Numbered from the stretch's first letter, positions 8,510 through 19,100 are shown. The stretch: 64,000 bases of DNA from an uncultured bacterium (GCA_949297775.1 CASFTM010000002.1:62001-126000); one strand, 5' to 3'. The notes: generated from the sequence alone by a model not told the origin. Made by a program: numbers and translations.

Positions 8510-9430
8510 TTATTTAAAATAGTCCCGTGGGTTAACAGCCTGCCCATCCTTCCATACTTCGTAATGCAGATGCGTCCCGGTGGAACGCCCGCTGGACCCC
8601 ATTGTAGCAATCCGCTCGCCGCGTTTTACCACATCGCCGGATTTTACCCGGATTTGGGTAGTATGCGCGTACAGCGTAGAATACCCCAGCCCGTGGTCCA
8701 CCAAAATAGCCTGCCCGTAGCTGGGCACCCAACCCGCGTGGCGTACAACGCCGTCCGCAGTTACGACAATCGGGCTGTCCGGCTTGCCGGCAAAATCAAT
8801 CCCGTTATGGCGTTTGGTGGTACGGTGTCCAAACGGATCCAACCGGTACCCGAAACCGGAACTGATGCGCGCCGTAGACGGGCGGATAGACGGAATAGAG
8901 TTTGACCCCTCGCGGCGGTTGGCAAAGTACCAGGCAATTTCCTGGAAACTAGCCAGCCGGGTTTTGGCGTCGTCTTCTATAGAGTCAATATACTTTTCAA
9001 ATTCTTCGGTATCCAGCTCTTTTAAATCTTTGCCCATTTCTTCGCTAAAATGCGCATCCTCTTTGGCTTTGGCTTCTTCCCAGCCTTTGGGCAAGTTGAT
9101 AAATTTACCGCCGGGCATACCCAACATTTGGCGCATTTGGGTATCGGTGGTGCGGGTTAGATCCAAATACTTGCGTCCGCGCTCCAGTTCATCGGCGATC
9201 AGCTTCATTTTAACGCGCATTAAATTATTGTCGGCCTTGGTAATGTTGTAGTCATACGCGCGGATAAAAAACAAAAAACCGCACAGCGTAACCAACAGCC
9301 ATAAGACAAATACCAGTACCAGCGTCAATACACGCACTTTAAATTTTTTGGAAGCGCCCATACGCGGCATAATCAAAATATCCACGCGTTCTTCCAGTAT
9401 CCGTACCAGTGAATTGATTAATTTACCCAT
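8510..9430 (-). CDS. M23 peptidoglycan endopeptidase, membrane-anchored
   Basis: A 306-aa protein with a cytoplasmic N-terminus of about 28 residues, one transmembrane segment (VLTLVLVFVLWLLVTLCGFLFF), a charged helical region, and a C-terminal LytM/M23 domain. The zinc motif RHNGIDFAG (His and Asp, ~residues 208-215) and HLHYEVW (~290) are intact, so it should be active, cleaving peptide cross-links. It is first in an operon with bactofilin, which likely positions it. The -10 box TAGAAT (9438-9443), extended by TGA, ends 7 nt before the ATG and no Shine-Dalgarno is present, so the mRNA may be leaderless. Confidence 0.92.
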   Translation of the reverse strand: MGKLINSLVRILEERVDILIMPRMGASKKFKVRVLTLVLVFVLWLLVTLCGFLFFIRAYDYNITKADNNLMRVKMKLIADELERGRKYLDLTRTTDTQMRQMLGMPGGKFINLPKGWEEAKAKEDAHFSEEMGKDLKELDTEEFEKYIDSIEDDAKTRLASFQEIAWYFANRREGSNSIPSIRPSTARISSGFGYRLDPFGHRTTKRHNGIDFAGKPDSPIVVTADGVVRHAGWVPSYGQAILVDHGLGYSTLYAHTTQIRVKSGDVVKRGERIATMGSSGRSTGTHLHYEVWKDGQAVNPRDYFK

Positions 9431-9446
9431 CTTTTGTATTCTATCA
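9431..9446 (-). promoter_or_regulatory. Extended -10, leaderless promoter of the M23 operon
   Basis: On the minus strand TGATAGAAT (9438-9446) is followed by seven bases and ATG. The spacing places the transcription start at the start codon. Confidence 0.5.
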
Positions 9447-9492
9447 TATACGGAGCCCTCCTGGGGGGGTTTTCCTCTGCAAGGAGAAATAA

Positions 9493-9978
9493 ATGAAAAA
9501 ATTGCTTATTTTAGCAGCCGCCGTACTGTTGGCGGGATGTTTAAAACTGCCCGAAGTGCCCACGCTGGGCGTAGTGGAAATGCCGGTAGCCGCCGAGGCC
9601 GAAGAAGAAATCGTCTGGTCCTCCGCCGATTACGAGGGCAAACCGGTGCTGATTATGTTTATGGGTTCGTGGTGCCCGTATTGCAAAATGTCCATGCCGG
9701 CGTTAAATGAAGTAGCCAAGAAATACGACGGCAAAGCCGAAGTGGTCGGCGCGTTTATGGATAACGACAAAGCCACAGTGCTGGCGGTAGCCAAAGAGCA
9801 CGGCCTGACAACCAAAATACTGTACGACGCCGGACCGGCTTCGCAGGTAATGGAAGTAACCGGCCTGCCGCACGCGGTGCTGTTTGACAAAAAACACCGC
9901 GCCGTAAAAGTGTGGGAAGGCTTCAGCCCCACGCTGCAGGAAGAATTTACCGAACAGCTGGACCGCCTGACCGATTAA
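9493..9978 (+). CDS. TlpA/ResA-like thioredoxin-fold lipoprotein
   Basis: A 161-aa lipoprotein: signal MKKLLILAAAVLLAGC with the lipobox LAGC, then a thioredoxin fold with active site GSWCPYC (9667-9687) and cis-Pro segment TGLPHAVLF. It resembles periplasmic TlpA/ResA thiol-disulfide proteins that reduce or shuffle cysteines of exported proteins. The start has a good AAGGAG 6 nt upstream. It is a monocistronic gene divergent from the M23 operon and followed by a strong terminator. The redox partner is unknown; the many Cys-rich pilins and envelope proteins nearby are candidate substrates (inference). Confidence 0.85.
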   Translation: MKKLLILAAAVLLAGCLKLPEVPTLGVVEMPVAAEAEEEIVWSSADYEGKPVLIMFMGSWCPYCKMSMPALNEVAKKYDGKAEVVGAFMDNDKATVLAVAKEHGLTTKILYDAGPASQVMEVTGLPHAVLFDKKHRAVKVWEGFSPTLQEEFTEQLDRLTD

Positions 9979-10001
9979 GCTGGCACAACCCGCTCATTTA
10001 A

Positions 10002-10030
10002 AAGGCCCCGCGTTTAAGCGGGGCCTTTTT
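10002..10030. terminator. Bidirectional terminator
   Basis: AAGGCCCCGC (10002-10011), loop, GCGGGGCCTT (10018-10027) and a T run, between convergent genes. It serves the thioredoxin lipoprotein and the addB-to-SPL operon. Confidence 0.9.
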
Positions 10031-11328
10031 TAGTTAAATACGGCTGCAAGTTGCGGGTCTTCCATACACAAATACACGTGTGCGCGCGGGAACGACCGGC
10101 GCAAGAGCGGCAGCAGAAATTGGTACACTTCCCGGCGCTGGGCATCGCCGTAGCGCATTTTTCCGTCAAAATCCAACAAAAATTCACCGTCTAAAATGGT
10201 ATTGTCCGGAAATCGGTTTTCAATCATTTTCTTCAGCTCCCGGCTAAAGCGCAGCGTGCCGACGCTGATCCAGGCGATTTTATCCTGCGGGAGCGTGTCC
10301 GCCATTTCCTGCACGGTGCGGGCATAGTCTTCCCGCCAGCCGTCGTAAACAATTACCGGGTCAAAATGGAACCCCAGGCGGTACCCCGCGCGGGCCGCTT
10401 CGCACGCGGCGCGCAGGCGTTCGGTCAGCGGGGGCGTAAAATGCTCGGCCTCATGGGTGATTTTGGAACTGTTCACCGACCAGGACACTACCACATTTTC
10501 GCATCCGCCTGCTTCCAGCAATCCGCCGATGTTGACGCTTTTGGTCTTAAATTCAAACTGCAGCTGCGGACGCGCGCGGAAGAACGGCACAATTTTTTGC
10601 GAGTAGCGGGTCAAATCGTCAAACACCAGCGAATCGGTAAATTCGCCGCTTCCGATGCGGGGGCGGTCAAACGGCCCTTTGCGAAAGGCTGCCCCGTCTA
10701 TTTTGGCCAAAAATTCATCCAAGTTGGCGGGCAGCAATACCGCATGCAGGTTTTGATATTGCTGCAGGAAACAATATTCGCACTCAAACCGGCACCCAAA
10801 GCCCAGATTGATTAAATTATACCCGCACCCGGCGGAGCCGCAGCTGCAGGGGCAGGGTTTTAAAAAGTCGTACTTTTCGCGGTGGATAAGGAGCGTATCC
10901 AGCCGGTGCGAAAAATTCGGACTGCCGACTTGGGTTTTTCCGTCGGTTTCTTTAAAATCGGCTTTTGGGAAGGCTTCGCGCACGCGGGCGGCGAGTTCGC
11001 TGTCTTGCACGGACGTTTCTATATAGACGGTTTTCGGGTAAAACGCGCGCGGCGTCAAATCGGCGCGCAAGGCCGGGTTAATTTCTAGTTTGGGCAGGTA
11101 AAAACGGTCCTTAGCGGCGGTTTTAAAATTGACGGGATAGCGCTTGGCAAGCAGCTGTTTTTTAGCGGACTCAAAATTTAAATTTTTTTGCGCCGGCAAA
11201 ATATCCTGCGCCGGCAAACCGTCCCTCTTGGCAATCTCATACACCAAACGCACCAACTCGCGCCGTTTGTTTACGCCCAGCGCCGGCAATAACTGCGCCA
11301 CATAGTTTTCCGCCGTTTCCACCGTCAT
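10030..11328 (-). CDS. Spore photoproduct lyase (SPL)-family radical SAM protein
   Basis: A 432-aa radical SAM protein. The cluster motif is CRFECEYC (Cys-x3-Cys-x2-Cys, ~residues 176-183), preceded by a second Cys-rich stretch CPCSCGSAGCGYN. The segments GSGEFTDSLVFD and SWSVNSSKI match the SPL family. Bacillus SPL repairs 5-thyminyl-5,6-dihydrothymine in spore DNA. Homologues in non-sporing bacteria are common and their substrate is undefined. No sporulation genes are seen here, so DNA-lesion repair is only a possibility. It overlaps the upstream reductase by 4 nt. It lies in the operon that begins with addB-addA, a DNA-repair context. Confidence 0.82.
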   Translation of the reverse strand: MTVETAENYVAQLLPALGVNKRRELVRLVYEIAKRDGLPAQDILPAQKNLNFESAKKQLLAKRYPVNFKTAAKDRFYLPKLEINPALRADLTPRAFYPKTVYIETSVQDSELAARVREAFPKADFKETDGKTQVGSPNFSHRLDTLLIHREKYDFLKPCPCSCGSAGCGYNLINLGFGCRFECEYCFLQQYQNLHAVLLPANLDEFLAKIDGAAFRKGPFDRPRIGSGEFTDSLVFDDLTRYSQKIVPFFRARPQLQFEFKTKSVNIGGLLEAGGCENVVVSWSVNSSKITHEAEHFTPPLTERLRAACEAARAGYRLGFHFDPVIVYDGWREDYARTVQEMADTLPQDKIAWISVGTLRFSRELKKMIENRFPDNTILDGEFLLDFDGKMRYGDAQRREVYQFLLPLLRRSFPRAHVYLCMEDPQLAAVFN

Positions 11329-12248
11329 TTTTCATTCTCCACAAAGTGTATTTCCGCCGCGTCTAGCGTCGCTTGCGCCGCTTGCGCATTTTGCCGCACC
11401 TGCTCCGGGGTGCGCGCCCCTGTCAGCACGCCCGTTACCCCCGCTTGGCTTAGCGCCCACGCTCCCGCCACAGCCGAAGCGCAGGTGTGTTTTCTTTCCG
11501 CTAAGGTCTTCACACGCGCCGCAGTTTGGTTCGCGCGTAAAAACGCTTCGCCGCGGTAGCATTTATAAAAATAATTGCGCGCATCCGCCCGGCGCAAATT
11601 GGGTTCTTTGCGGTATTTGCCGCTTAAAATGCCGCCGCACAGCGTGCCGTAGCCCATAAACCCGATGCCCAGTTCCCGGCAGGCGGGCAGCACGGACAAT
11701 CCTTTTTGTGGGTGCAGGAGCGAAAACTCGTTTTGCACCGACGCTATCTGGCACACCGCCGCCGCTTGGCGCAGTTCTTTTTCCCCCACATTGCATACCC
11801 CGATATAACGGATTTTGCCTTGCTTTTGCAAACGCGCCAATGTTTCCAAAGCTACTTCCAACGGAATGTTGGGGTCCGGGTAGTGGATTTGGTACAAATC
11901 CAAGTAATCGGTTCGCAACCGGGTAAGGGATTCTTCCAGCTGGCGGATAATGGTTTGGGGGCGCAAATCGTGGTCGGTCCAGGAGCCGTTTTTAACAAGC
12001 CCGCACTTGCCGGCCAACACCGCTTGTTGGCGGCGGCCTTGCAAGGCGCGCCCGATAAAAACTTCACTCTGTCCGTAAATAGGGGCCGTGTCTATCAGCG
12101 TAATACCCGCGTCCAGCGCGGCGGCAACGGTTTCCCGGGCGGATTGTTCTTCACAGGGGCCCCAGTCAGTTCCGCCGCCCAAGGCCCATCCGCCCAACCC
12201 CACGGCGGAAATTTGCAAATCCGTTTGGCCCAGGCGGCGGTACTGCAT
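11325..12248 (-). CDS. Aldo/keto reductase
   Basis: A 307-aa (beta/alpha)8 reductase, NADPH-dependent by family. The catalytic tetrad is readable: Asp in LIDTAPIYGQSE, Tyr of the same segment, Lys in VLAGKCGL, His in LYQIHYPDP. The C-terminal GVLTGARTPEQVRQN is the cofactor-binding end. The substrate is unknown. Overlaps the SPL gene (ATGA) and lies 1 nt from the CoA-binding gene upstream, so it is part of one transcript. Confidence 0.9.
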   Translation of the reverse strand: MQYRRLGQTDLQISAVGLGGWALGGGTDWGPCEEQSARETVAAALDAGITLIDTAPIYGQSEVFIGRALQGRRQQAVLAGKCGLVKNGSWTDHDLRPQTIIRQLEESLTRLRTDYLDLYQIHYPDPNIPLEVALETLARLQKQGKIRYIGVCNVGEKELRQAAAVCQIASVQNEFSLLHPQKGLSVLPACRELGIGFMGYGTLCGGILSGKYRKEPNLRRADARNYFYKCYRGEAFLRANQTAARVKTLAERKHTCASAVAGAWALSQAGVTGVLTGARTPEQVRQNAQAAQATLDAAEIHFVENEK

Positions 12249-12249
12249 T

Positions 12250-12615
12250 TTACCAAAGGCCGTTATCGGCCATAAAACAGGACTCCACCGCTTCTATCCC
12301 GGCGGCGGAAGCCAGCTCGTACGCCCGGGGCGACTGCGCCCCCGGCTGGAACCAAATTTCCTTTACGCCGCCCGCTATGCATTGCTGCACGGCGTCTTCC
12401 AGCGCGGCGGGCGGAATGACCATAATCGCCACCTCCGCTTTAGCGGGAACGGACGCCAAATCAGGCCATAAGTTTGCACCCGCGGCCGTTCCGCCCTTGG
12501 GATTTATGCCAAATACGTCAAACCCCTTAGCACGGAGCGTTTTGAAAATTTTATTCCCGTATTTGGACGGGTCCTGCGACACGCCAAACACGACAAGCGT
12601 TTTATTTTCGTACAT
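12250..12615 (-). CDS. CoA-binding domain protein (YccU-like)
   Basis: A 121-aa single-domain Rossmann protein of the CoA_binding_2 type: LVVFGVSQDPSKYGNKIFKTL at the N-terminus, FGINPKGGT, and MVIPPAALEDAV. Family members are small cytosolic proteins that bind CoA; their role is unknown. Translationally close to both neighbours in the addB-SPL operon. Confidence 0.85.
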   Translation of the reverse strand: MYENKTLVVFGVSQDPSKYGNKIFKTLRAKGFDVFGINPKGGTAAGANLWPDLASVPAKAEVAIMVIPPAALEDAVQQCIAGGVKEIWFQPGAQSPRAYELASAAGIEAVESCFMADNGLW

Positions 12616-12618
12616 AAC

Positions 12619-12912
12619 CTATGCCTGCGGCATGGCAAAATTGCCCATCGCCTGCGCCGCCATGCCCTGGCTGTCGCGCACGGCTTTGTTGATGACGGCT
12701 TTTAAATCTTCGGCAATTTCGGCTTCGGTAAAGTTTTTTACCATCGCGTCCACGCGCACTTCTTTTACTTCCTGGGAGCCGGAAATGGTTACTTCAAAAA
12801 AGTGGCGCGGGCTGTCTACTTTAATAACCATATTATCCAGCCGCTTTTTGATTTCTTCCATCTGGCTTTTAAGTTTCCACAAATCTTTTAATTGTCCAAG
12901 TTTATCAAACAT
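12619..12912 (-). CDS. YbaB/EbfC nucleoid-associated protein
   Basis: A 97-aa protein with the YbaB/EbfC layout: N-terminal helix with LKDLWKLKSQMEEIKKRL, central beta-sheet (VEVTISG-type: FFEVTISGSQEVKEVRVD), then a long helix and a Met/Gln-rich tail. The family forms dimers that bind DNA and is usually encoded beside dnaX-recR. Here it follows the addAB genes, also a recombination-repair setting. GAGG lies 7 nt before ATG. Confidence 0.85.
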   Translation of the reverse strand: MFDKLGQLKDLWKLKSQMEEIKKRLDNMVIKVDSPRHFFEVTISGSQEVKEVRVDAMVKNFTEAEIAEDLKAVINKAVRDSQGMAAQAMGNFAMPQA

Positions 12913-12949
12913 ACATACCTCTTTTTAGCAATTTTTTATATTTTATCTT

Positions 12950-15900
12950 TTATAAGTCCACCGCCGCAAACGTCCGCACAAACACAGCCGAGCACCGCAC
13001 TTTCCGGTCTGGAAACAGTTTCTGCGCCGCCCGTCCGTACACCGTTAACTGCGGACGGTATTTTTCTTCCAACACCGCCGCCTCGGCGCCGGGCGGTATA
13101 TTGTCGGTTTTATAATCCGCCACCCAAATACTGCCGTCCGGGCACTCCAGCACCGCATCCATCACGCCCGATTCCACCTGCCCCGACTCCGTTAAAAACG
13201 AAAAAGGCATTTCGCGCGCCAGCACCTTGCACAAAGACATCTCGGCAAACAACGGACTGCGTACAAAATCCTCCAGCAATTTTCCGGCTTCTTCCGTCCG
13301 CAAAAGTGCGCCCGCCGATGCAGCCGCCCGCCGCACGGCTTGTTTTACATCAGGGTCCTTTTCCCCCAATAACTGTTCCAGCGCGCGGTGGCAAACCGTG
13401 CCCAGTTCGGCGCCGGCCCGCTGGGCCTCGGTTAAGGTGTCCGCCGCTTGAACTAATTCGCTGGGCGCGCGCTTTTGATTTTCCGCCAGCAGATTTTCAT
13501 AGCGGGCTTTGCGTTTATCGTAGGCTTTGCGCCAGGCGGCCACTTCGCGTACGGTTTCGGATGCGCCCCCCGGGGAAATATGCTGGTAACGGAAAGTATC
13601 GGGCTTTTGGTACGCGGCATAACAAACGGGCACGGCAAGGGCCCCGTCTTTAAGCGCGGAAGGTTTTTCTTCTCCGTCCGGGAACAGCCCCGCCGCCGCA
13701 AACGCTGCGGCCGCTTTCTGCGCGCCGGGGCGGGAATCCGCCACCAAAAGCATTTTTTCTTTGGCACGCGTCAGCGCTACATAGAGAACGCGGACTTCTT
13801 CGCATTTATCGTGCTTCTTTTGTTCTTCTTCCAAAAACGCTAAATTTACGTCGCACACGCCGCCTACACGCAAGCCGTGCATATTGTACTGCCAGGAAAA
13901 AATATGGGAAACCGGATTAGAGGAAGAAGCCGTATCCCTCCGGGATAAATCCGCCAAAATAACGACGGGAAATTCCAACCCTTTGGACTTATGTATCGTC
14001 ATCACGGAAACGGCATCCAGAGCGTCGTCCGGGGCGGGAGCGGTAAAGCGGTCGGGATGTTCCTCCAGCAAGATTTGTATTTCGCTTAAGAACTGGCAGA
14101 GGCTGGCGCCGCCTTCTTCCGCATATCCTTGCGCCATAGAAGCCAGCCGGCGCAGGTTAGCCAGGGTTTGTTCTGCTTCGTAAGCGGCGGCGCAAGCTTC
14201 GGGCAGGAAGGTATTTTCAAGTGTTTCTTCCAATAAATCTTTCAGCGTCCGGCGCCCGGCCCGCGCGCTGAAATCTTTTAACAGCGCATAACAGCGGGCG
14301 GCTTTTTCATCGGCGGTTTTGGCGAATAAATTTAATTCCCCTCGCCGGACCAATTGATAAATTTCTTCATCGGTAAGCCCGCCTAACGGGCTTCTTAAAA
14401 CGCCGGCCAAGGCGGTGCGGTCCTGCGGGTCGGACGCGGCGCGCAGGAAATTTAAGAAATCATTTACTTCCTGCTTACGGTAGAAATTTTTATCCGTTTC
14501 CACGTTAAACGCAATGCCGCGGCGGCGCAAAGCGTCCGTAAACGGGCCGGCTGTCGTGGCGGCGCGTGTAAGCAGGGCAATATCCTGGTACGCCAGTTTG
14601 CGTCCGTCCGAAAGAGTGAGCTTGCCTACATTTTGCTCAATCCAATCGGCAATGCGTTCGGCCTGGTTGTCGCGGAAATCATCGGCGGAGGCTTTCTCCC
14701 CTTCCCGGGCGGTAATAAACAACCACGAACTGGCGCCGCCGCAAACAGTTTTGTCCGTAAAAATCGGCACATAAGCGGGCTGAAACGCGCTTTGCTGAAT
14801 CATCGCGCGGGAACAAACGGCATTGGCGGTTTCAATAATTTCGGGCGCACTGCGGAAATTTTGCTGCAGGAAATGCTTTACGCCGCCCTGCTTTAAAATC
14901 AAATCGGTAAACAGCTCGTACGCCGTGATATCCGCCCCGCGGAAGCGGTAAATGGATTGCTTTGGGTCGCCCACCACAAACAGCTTGCCCGGTTCCAACC
15001 GCACATCCTGCCAGCGGGCGGCTGAAGAGGCTTTTTCCTCCGCCAAGAACAACAGCAGTTCCCCCTGTACCGGGTCCGTATCCTGAAATTCGTCAATAAA
15101 CAGCACATCAAATTTTTCTTTCAGCAGACGCCGCACATACAGGTTGCCCTGCAGCAGGTTGCGGGTTTTGACGATTAAATCATCAAAGCTTAAAATGCCT
15201 TCGCGCGCATATTCGGTGCGGACAGCGTCCGTCACGTCTTTGACCAAGCGGTAAGCGTCCAAAAAAAGCTGTTGTTTTTCGGGAGTGGTTTTGGCCGCAA
15301 ACGCCGCCAGGCTGCGTGCTTCGTCAAACAGCGGTTCTTCCCAATCTTTATAGCACTTATCCGGGAAAGCCGGCATCGGCTCAAGCGGCGCCGGCGGCAC
15401 GGAAGCCCCCTTTAAAAAAACCGCCGTGCGGCGCAGGGACGATGCCGCCCACTGCAAGGTTTGCTCGGCGTTGCGAGCTTTTTTGCCCGGCTGGATGTAC
15501 GGCGCGGAAATTTCTTCGGCCCGGCGGGCGCGTTCCAGGCAAATGTTAGCCAGCATATCGCGGTGGGTGTAATAATCGTACGCTTCAATTTTGCCGCTGC
15601 ACAGCTCTTGCGCGAAAGCTTTTAAATCCGGCAAGGAGATTTCTTTCAGCACCCGTTTCCATTCCGCCGCGCGCGGCGCCGCCGGGCCCAGCTGTTCATC
15701 TAAAAATGAGTTCCACCGCGCGTCAAACAACCGCGCGGCGCGCTGGCCGGAGTCAATTTGCGCGTTTGGCGCCAGACCGGCTTCCAGCGGGTACGCTTTT
15801 AAAATTTCGGCACAAAAGCCGTGTATGGTGCCTACGGAAGCGCGGTCCATCCGCGCCAGGGCGGCTTCGGCGCGCGAGAGGAGGACCTCGTCCTTTAGGC

Positions 15901-16180
15901 CAAAGGTATCGCGCAGGCGTTTTAACGATTTATCTTCCCGGTTTTCTTTTACGGCGCGCACGAGCGATTGGAGTTTAAAAATAAAGCGGGTTTTAATTTC
16001 GGCGGCGGCTTTTTCGGTAAACGTCAGCGCCACCAGTTTTTCCACCGGCGTTCCCTGCGCCAGCACCGCCAGGCACAGCCGGTCAATCAGCAGGGTAGTT
16101 TTGCCCGTGCCGGCCCCAGCCTCTACCACGATATTTATCCCCAGCAGGGTTTGTAATTGTTCACGGTTTTCCAATATCAT
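12950..16180 (-). CDS. addA: AddA/RecB-like UvrD-family helicase-nuclease
   Basis: A 1076-aa superfamily 1A helicase with C-terminal nuclease. Walker A is EAGAGTGKTTLL (~residues 17-28), motif II FIDEFQDTD (~355), the VVGDPKQSIYRFRGAD motif follows, and MTIHKSKGLEFPVV (~730) is the RecB/AddA motif V region. The C-terminal PD-(D/E)XK domain has the Asp of VMDAVLECPD and the VADYKTDN core (~1010-1025). With AddB it processes double-strand breaks for RecA loading. It overlaps addB by 4 nt (ATGA). The length is slightly short of Firmicute AddA (~1230). Confidence 0.9.
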   Translation of the reverse strand: MILENREQLQTLLGINIVVEAGAGTGKTTLLIDRLCLAVLAQGTPVEKLVALTFTEKAAAEIKTRFIFKLQSLVRAVKENREDKSLKRLRDTFGLKDEVLLSRAEAALARMDRASVGTIHGFCAEILKAYPLEAGLAPNAQIDSGQRAARLFDARWNSFLDEQLGPAAPRAAEWKRVLKEISLPDLKAFAQELCSGKIEAYDYYTHRDMLANICLERARRAEEISAPYIQPGKKARNAEQTLQWAASSLRRTAVFLKGASVPPAPLEPMPAFPDKCYKDWEEPLFDEARSLAAFAAKTTPEKQQLFLDAYRLVKDVTDAVRTEYAREGILSFDDLIVKTRNLLQGNLYVRRLLKEKFDVLFIDEFQDTDPVQGELLLFLAEEKASSAARWQDVRLEPGKLFVVGDPKQSIYRFRGADITAYELFTDLILKQGGVKHFLQQNFRSAPEIIETANAVCSRAMIQQSAFQPAYVPIFTDKTVCGGASSWLFITAREGEKASADDFRDNQAERIADWIEQNVGKLTLSDGRKLAYQDIALLTRAATTAGPFTDALRRRGIAFNVETDKNFYRKQEVNDFLNFLRAASDPQDRTALAGVLRSPLGGLTDEEIYQLVRRGELNLFAKTADEKAARCYALLKDFSARAGRRTLKDLLEETLENTFLPEACAAAYEAEQTLANLRRLASMAQGYAEEGGASLCQFLSEIQILLEEHPDRFTAPAPDDALDAVSVMTIHKSKGLEFPVVILADLSRRDTASSSNPVSHIFSWQYNMHGLRVGGVCDVNLAFLEEEQKKHDKCEEVRVLYVALTRAKEKMLLVADSRPGAQKAAAAFAAAGLFPDGEEKPSALKDGALAVPVCYAAYQKPDTFRYQHISPGGASETVREVAAWRKAYDKRKARYENLLAENQKRAPSELVQAADTLTEAQRAGAELGTVCHRALEQLLGEKDPDVKQAVRRAAASAGALLRTEEAGKLLEDFVRSPLFAEMSLCKVLAREMPFSFLTESGQVESGVMDAVLECPDGSIWVADYKTDNIPPGAEAAVLEEKYRPQLTVYGRAAQKLFPDRKVRCSAVFVRTFAAVDL

Positions 16181-19100
16181 TGGCGGGCTTCCTCCAACAT
16201 CTGGCCGGCGGCGCTTTTGCGCGCCCGCAGCAGGGATTTAAAACTGTCCCGCCGGCAAATGGCGGCGTACGGGCAGTATTTGCACCCATCGGACGGGCAT
16301 AAAAAGAAATCGCCGCGTTGAATAAAATCCGTCAGCATTTTTAAAAAATCCGCCGCCCGCGGGCGCATTTCTTCAAACGCGCTTTGCGGCAAATCCCGCC
16401 GCACATACCCTTTGTTGATAGACAGCAAACACGACCCTGCCGAAGTGTAGCCTTTCCATTGCGGCAACTGCAGGGCCATCCAAACATAGATAAACGGCTG
16501 GAAGATGAGCTGTTTAAAGAAATCCGCCGCCAGGTTTTTGGTGCCTTTGCGGGAGGATTTATAATCCGCCACGCGGAAGGTTTTGGCGGTTTCGTCCACA
16601 TCCACGCGGTCTATAATGCCGCGCAGGCGGAAAGGCATTTCGTCCGTCGGTCCGGCGGATACTTCCTGCTCAAAGCAGGCGGGCATAAACGGCCCCAGCT
16701 GATGTAAATCTTCCAGCACAAAGGCGGAAAGTTTGGAGCGGATGTCCTCGGTAATCAATGCCCAGACTACGGCATAAATGCCGTACGTGCGGTACCCGTC
16801 CGGCGGGAGATAGCGGTCCATTACCCGGGCCAGGTAGTCCAAAGCGGCAGAGTCAAACAATTCGTGCGTCAGCTTTTTTTGGTACAGCTCTTCGTAAAAA
16901 TCTTTCAAAATTTTATGATAGACGTCTCCCCGCCGGTCCGGTGAGAGTTCCCGGCGGCTGAGGGGTTCGTCCGGGTCTCCCAGGCGGAGCCCTTTGTCAA
17001 AAAAATATTTCATTGGGCATTGGGCCAGCTCCTGGAGCGAAGATGGAGAAAAACCTTTTTCGTTACCCGCGGCAAAAATTTCCGCCCCGCTGGATATTTG
17101 TCCGTCGTAATCATTCAGCGCGCCGCTTTGGCGCAATTGGGCAGCCGCCCCCAAAGAAACGCTCACCTGCGGGGACAGCAATCCGGCGGCGGTATAGTTG
17201 GCAAGAGCCGTTTCCGGGTGCAGCACAAACGCCAAGGAAATTTCCTTGGGCGTTAAAAAAACAGGGTCCACGCCAGTTAACCGCTCCGACAGCCGCCCGC
17301 TTATGCGGGGCGCGTCCCCGGCCTGCAAATCCAGTTCCCCCGCGCGCGCCAGTTCCGTCAAAAACACCGAAGGCACCGCCGCTTTTCCATCCGCACCCGT
17401 ACGGGCATACAGCGCGTACAATTTTTCCTGCGCCGCAGTAGCCGCCGCAAAAAACAGCAATCGCTCTTCCGAACTGCGGTCCAAGCTTTGGTTAATCCAA
17501 TAGCCCAACACATCGCGCAGAACATAACGGTAATAATCACGCAAGACGGGATCTTCCGGCGTGATAAGCGGGAAAGATTTGTCATTAAGGCCCAACAAAA
17601 ACACCGCTTTAAACTGCAACCCGCGCGCGCGGGAAGCGTCCGTAAACGTAACACCGCCCTGCACGGCTTCGGCTTCGTTAAACGAAAGTGCGGCCAGTGC
17701 GTCGGTCAGTTCACGCACCCATTCGCCGGGTTCTACGCGCGCACGAACAGCCGCATAGGCGCTAAGGCTGTTTATCTTGTCGCAAACGGCGCGGTAAATT
17801 TCGCCGTCTTTTCCGGCGAAGGAGGCTTCGTCCGTATTCTGTTTCAAAAATTCCAGCGCCAACGCAGCACCGTCACTCCAGGTGCTCACACCGTCCAGCG
17901 CGCCCAACGCATTTTTGACCGTTTCCAGCCAGGACAGCAATTCCGGGTCGTAATTTTTGGTTTGCGGCAGCAAATCGCCCCATTGGGAAAAATCCCGGCT
18001 GACCAGGGACTGCGTTACCAACGTCCGCCAGGCATACTTGCGCGGATTTTTAAAATAAGGAGAGGATAATACCGCCAATACCGTTTCGCGGTCAAACCCG
18101 TTAAACGCCAATGAAAACAAATTCAAACAAAACGCCCCCAAAGCAAACTTGGAAAGCGGATACGTAAAAGACGCGTCCAGCGGAATGCAGTTGGCCTTAA
18201 ATGTGCGGCGCAATTCGTCCTGATACGGCGCGGCGCTGCGCGCAATCACGCCGATATCCGCAAACGAGTATCCCTCTTTTTCCACCAAGCGTAAAATTTC
18301 TTTGGCAACAAAGAACACTTCGCCGCGCGCGTCCGCCGCGCTGACCAGCTGCACCCCTTGCGGGGCCGGAGCGCTTTTTTCGGGCGAGAACAAACACGCG
18401 CCCGTTTGGCCTAACGCCCCCAAACGTCCGGTTTCGGCATTTTGCCCTTCGGCGGAGCCCAGCCAGTTGGTTTCAAAAAATTTCTTGGCAAATTGATACG
18501 CCGGATGCTTTTGGTAAGGCGCAAAAACCGCCGTTGCATACGCCCCGCGCGCCGTGCGGAACAACTCCAGCTGCCGCCCGGTCATATCGTAAAACCCGTA
18601 AAAAACAATTTGCTCAAAACTGCGCAGAAAGGGAGAGTTCTCCACTTGCTTTAAAGCGCGTTCAAACGCCTGTGCGTACGGGCGAAACCCCGGCACGGAC
18701 GCTTCCGCCGCCAAATACCGCCGGTACAACTGATTAAACCACGCCAAGCGTTCGCCGTCCAATTCCAGTGCGGCGTCGGGAGAGGTACGCAAATGTTCGT
18801 CTAATACATCAGGGTCGGCCAACGCGTCCGCCAAGTCCCGCAGAGAACTTTTAACCGCCTGCACAAACCCGCGGGAAACCGGATAGCGGTTTAAACCGGG
18901 TTCGGAAAGCAAATTTTTAATCAGGAAATCGCGTAAATTATCCTGCGGGAAAAGCGGTTTTACTTCGCCGGGAGCTTCTCGGTCCAATTCCCCCACCAAA
19001 CCGCCCGCCGTCATAAAATAGAAATTCGCCGCAGCCCCCAGTTCGTGCGCCAAACGGTCTTTTAGGCGCTGGGCCGTCAGTGCCGACGAACACACCACCA

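Noticed and set aside
12892-13653. 253-aa plus-strand frame antisense to addA
   Set aside because: Pro/Arg-rich shadow of a GC-rich gene; addA has clear conserved motifs on the other strand.
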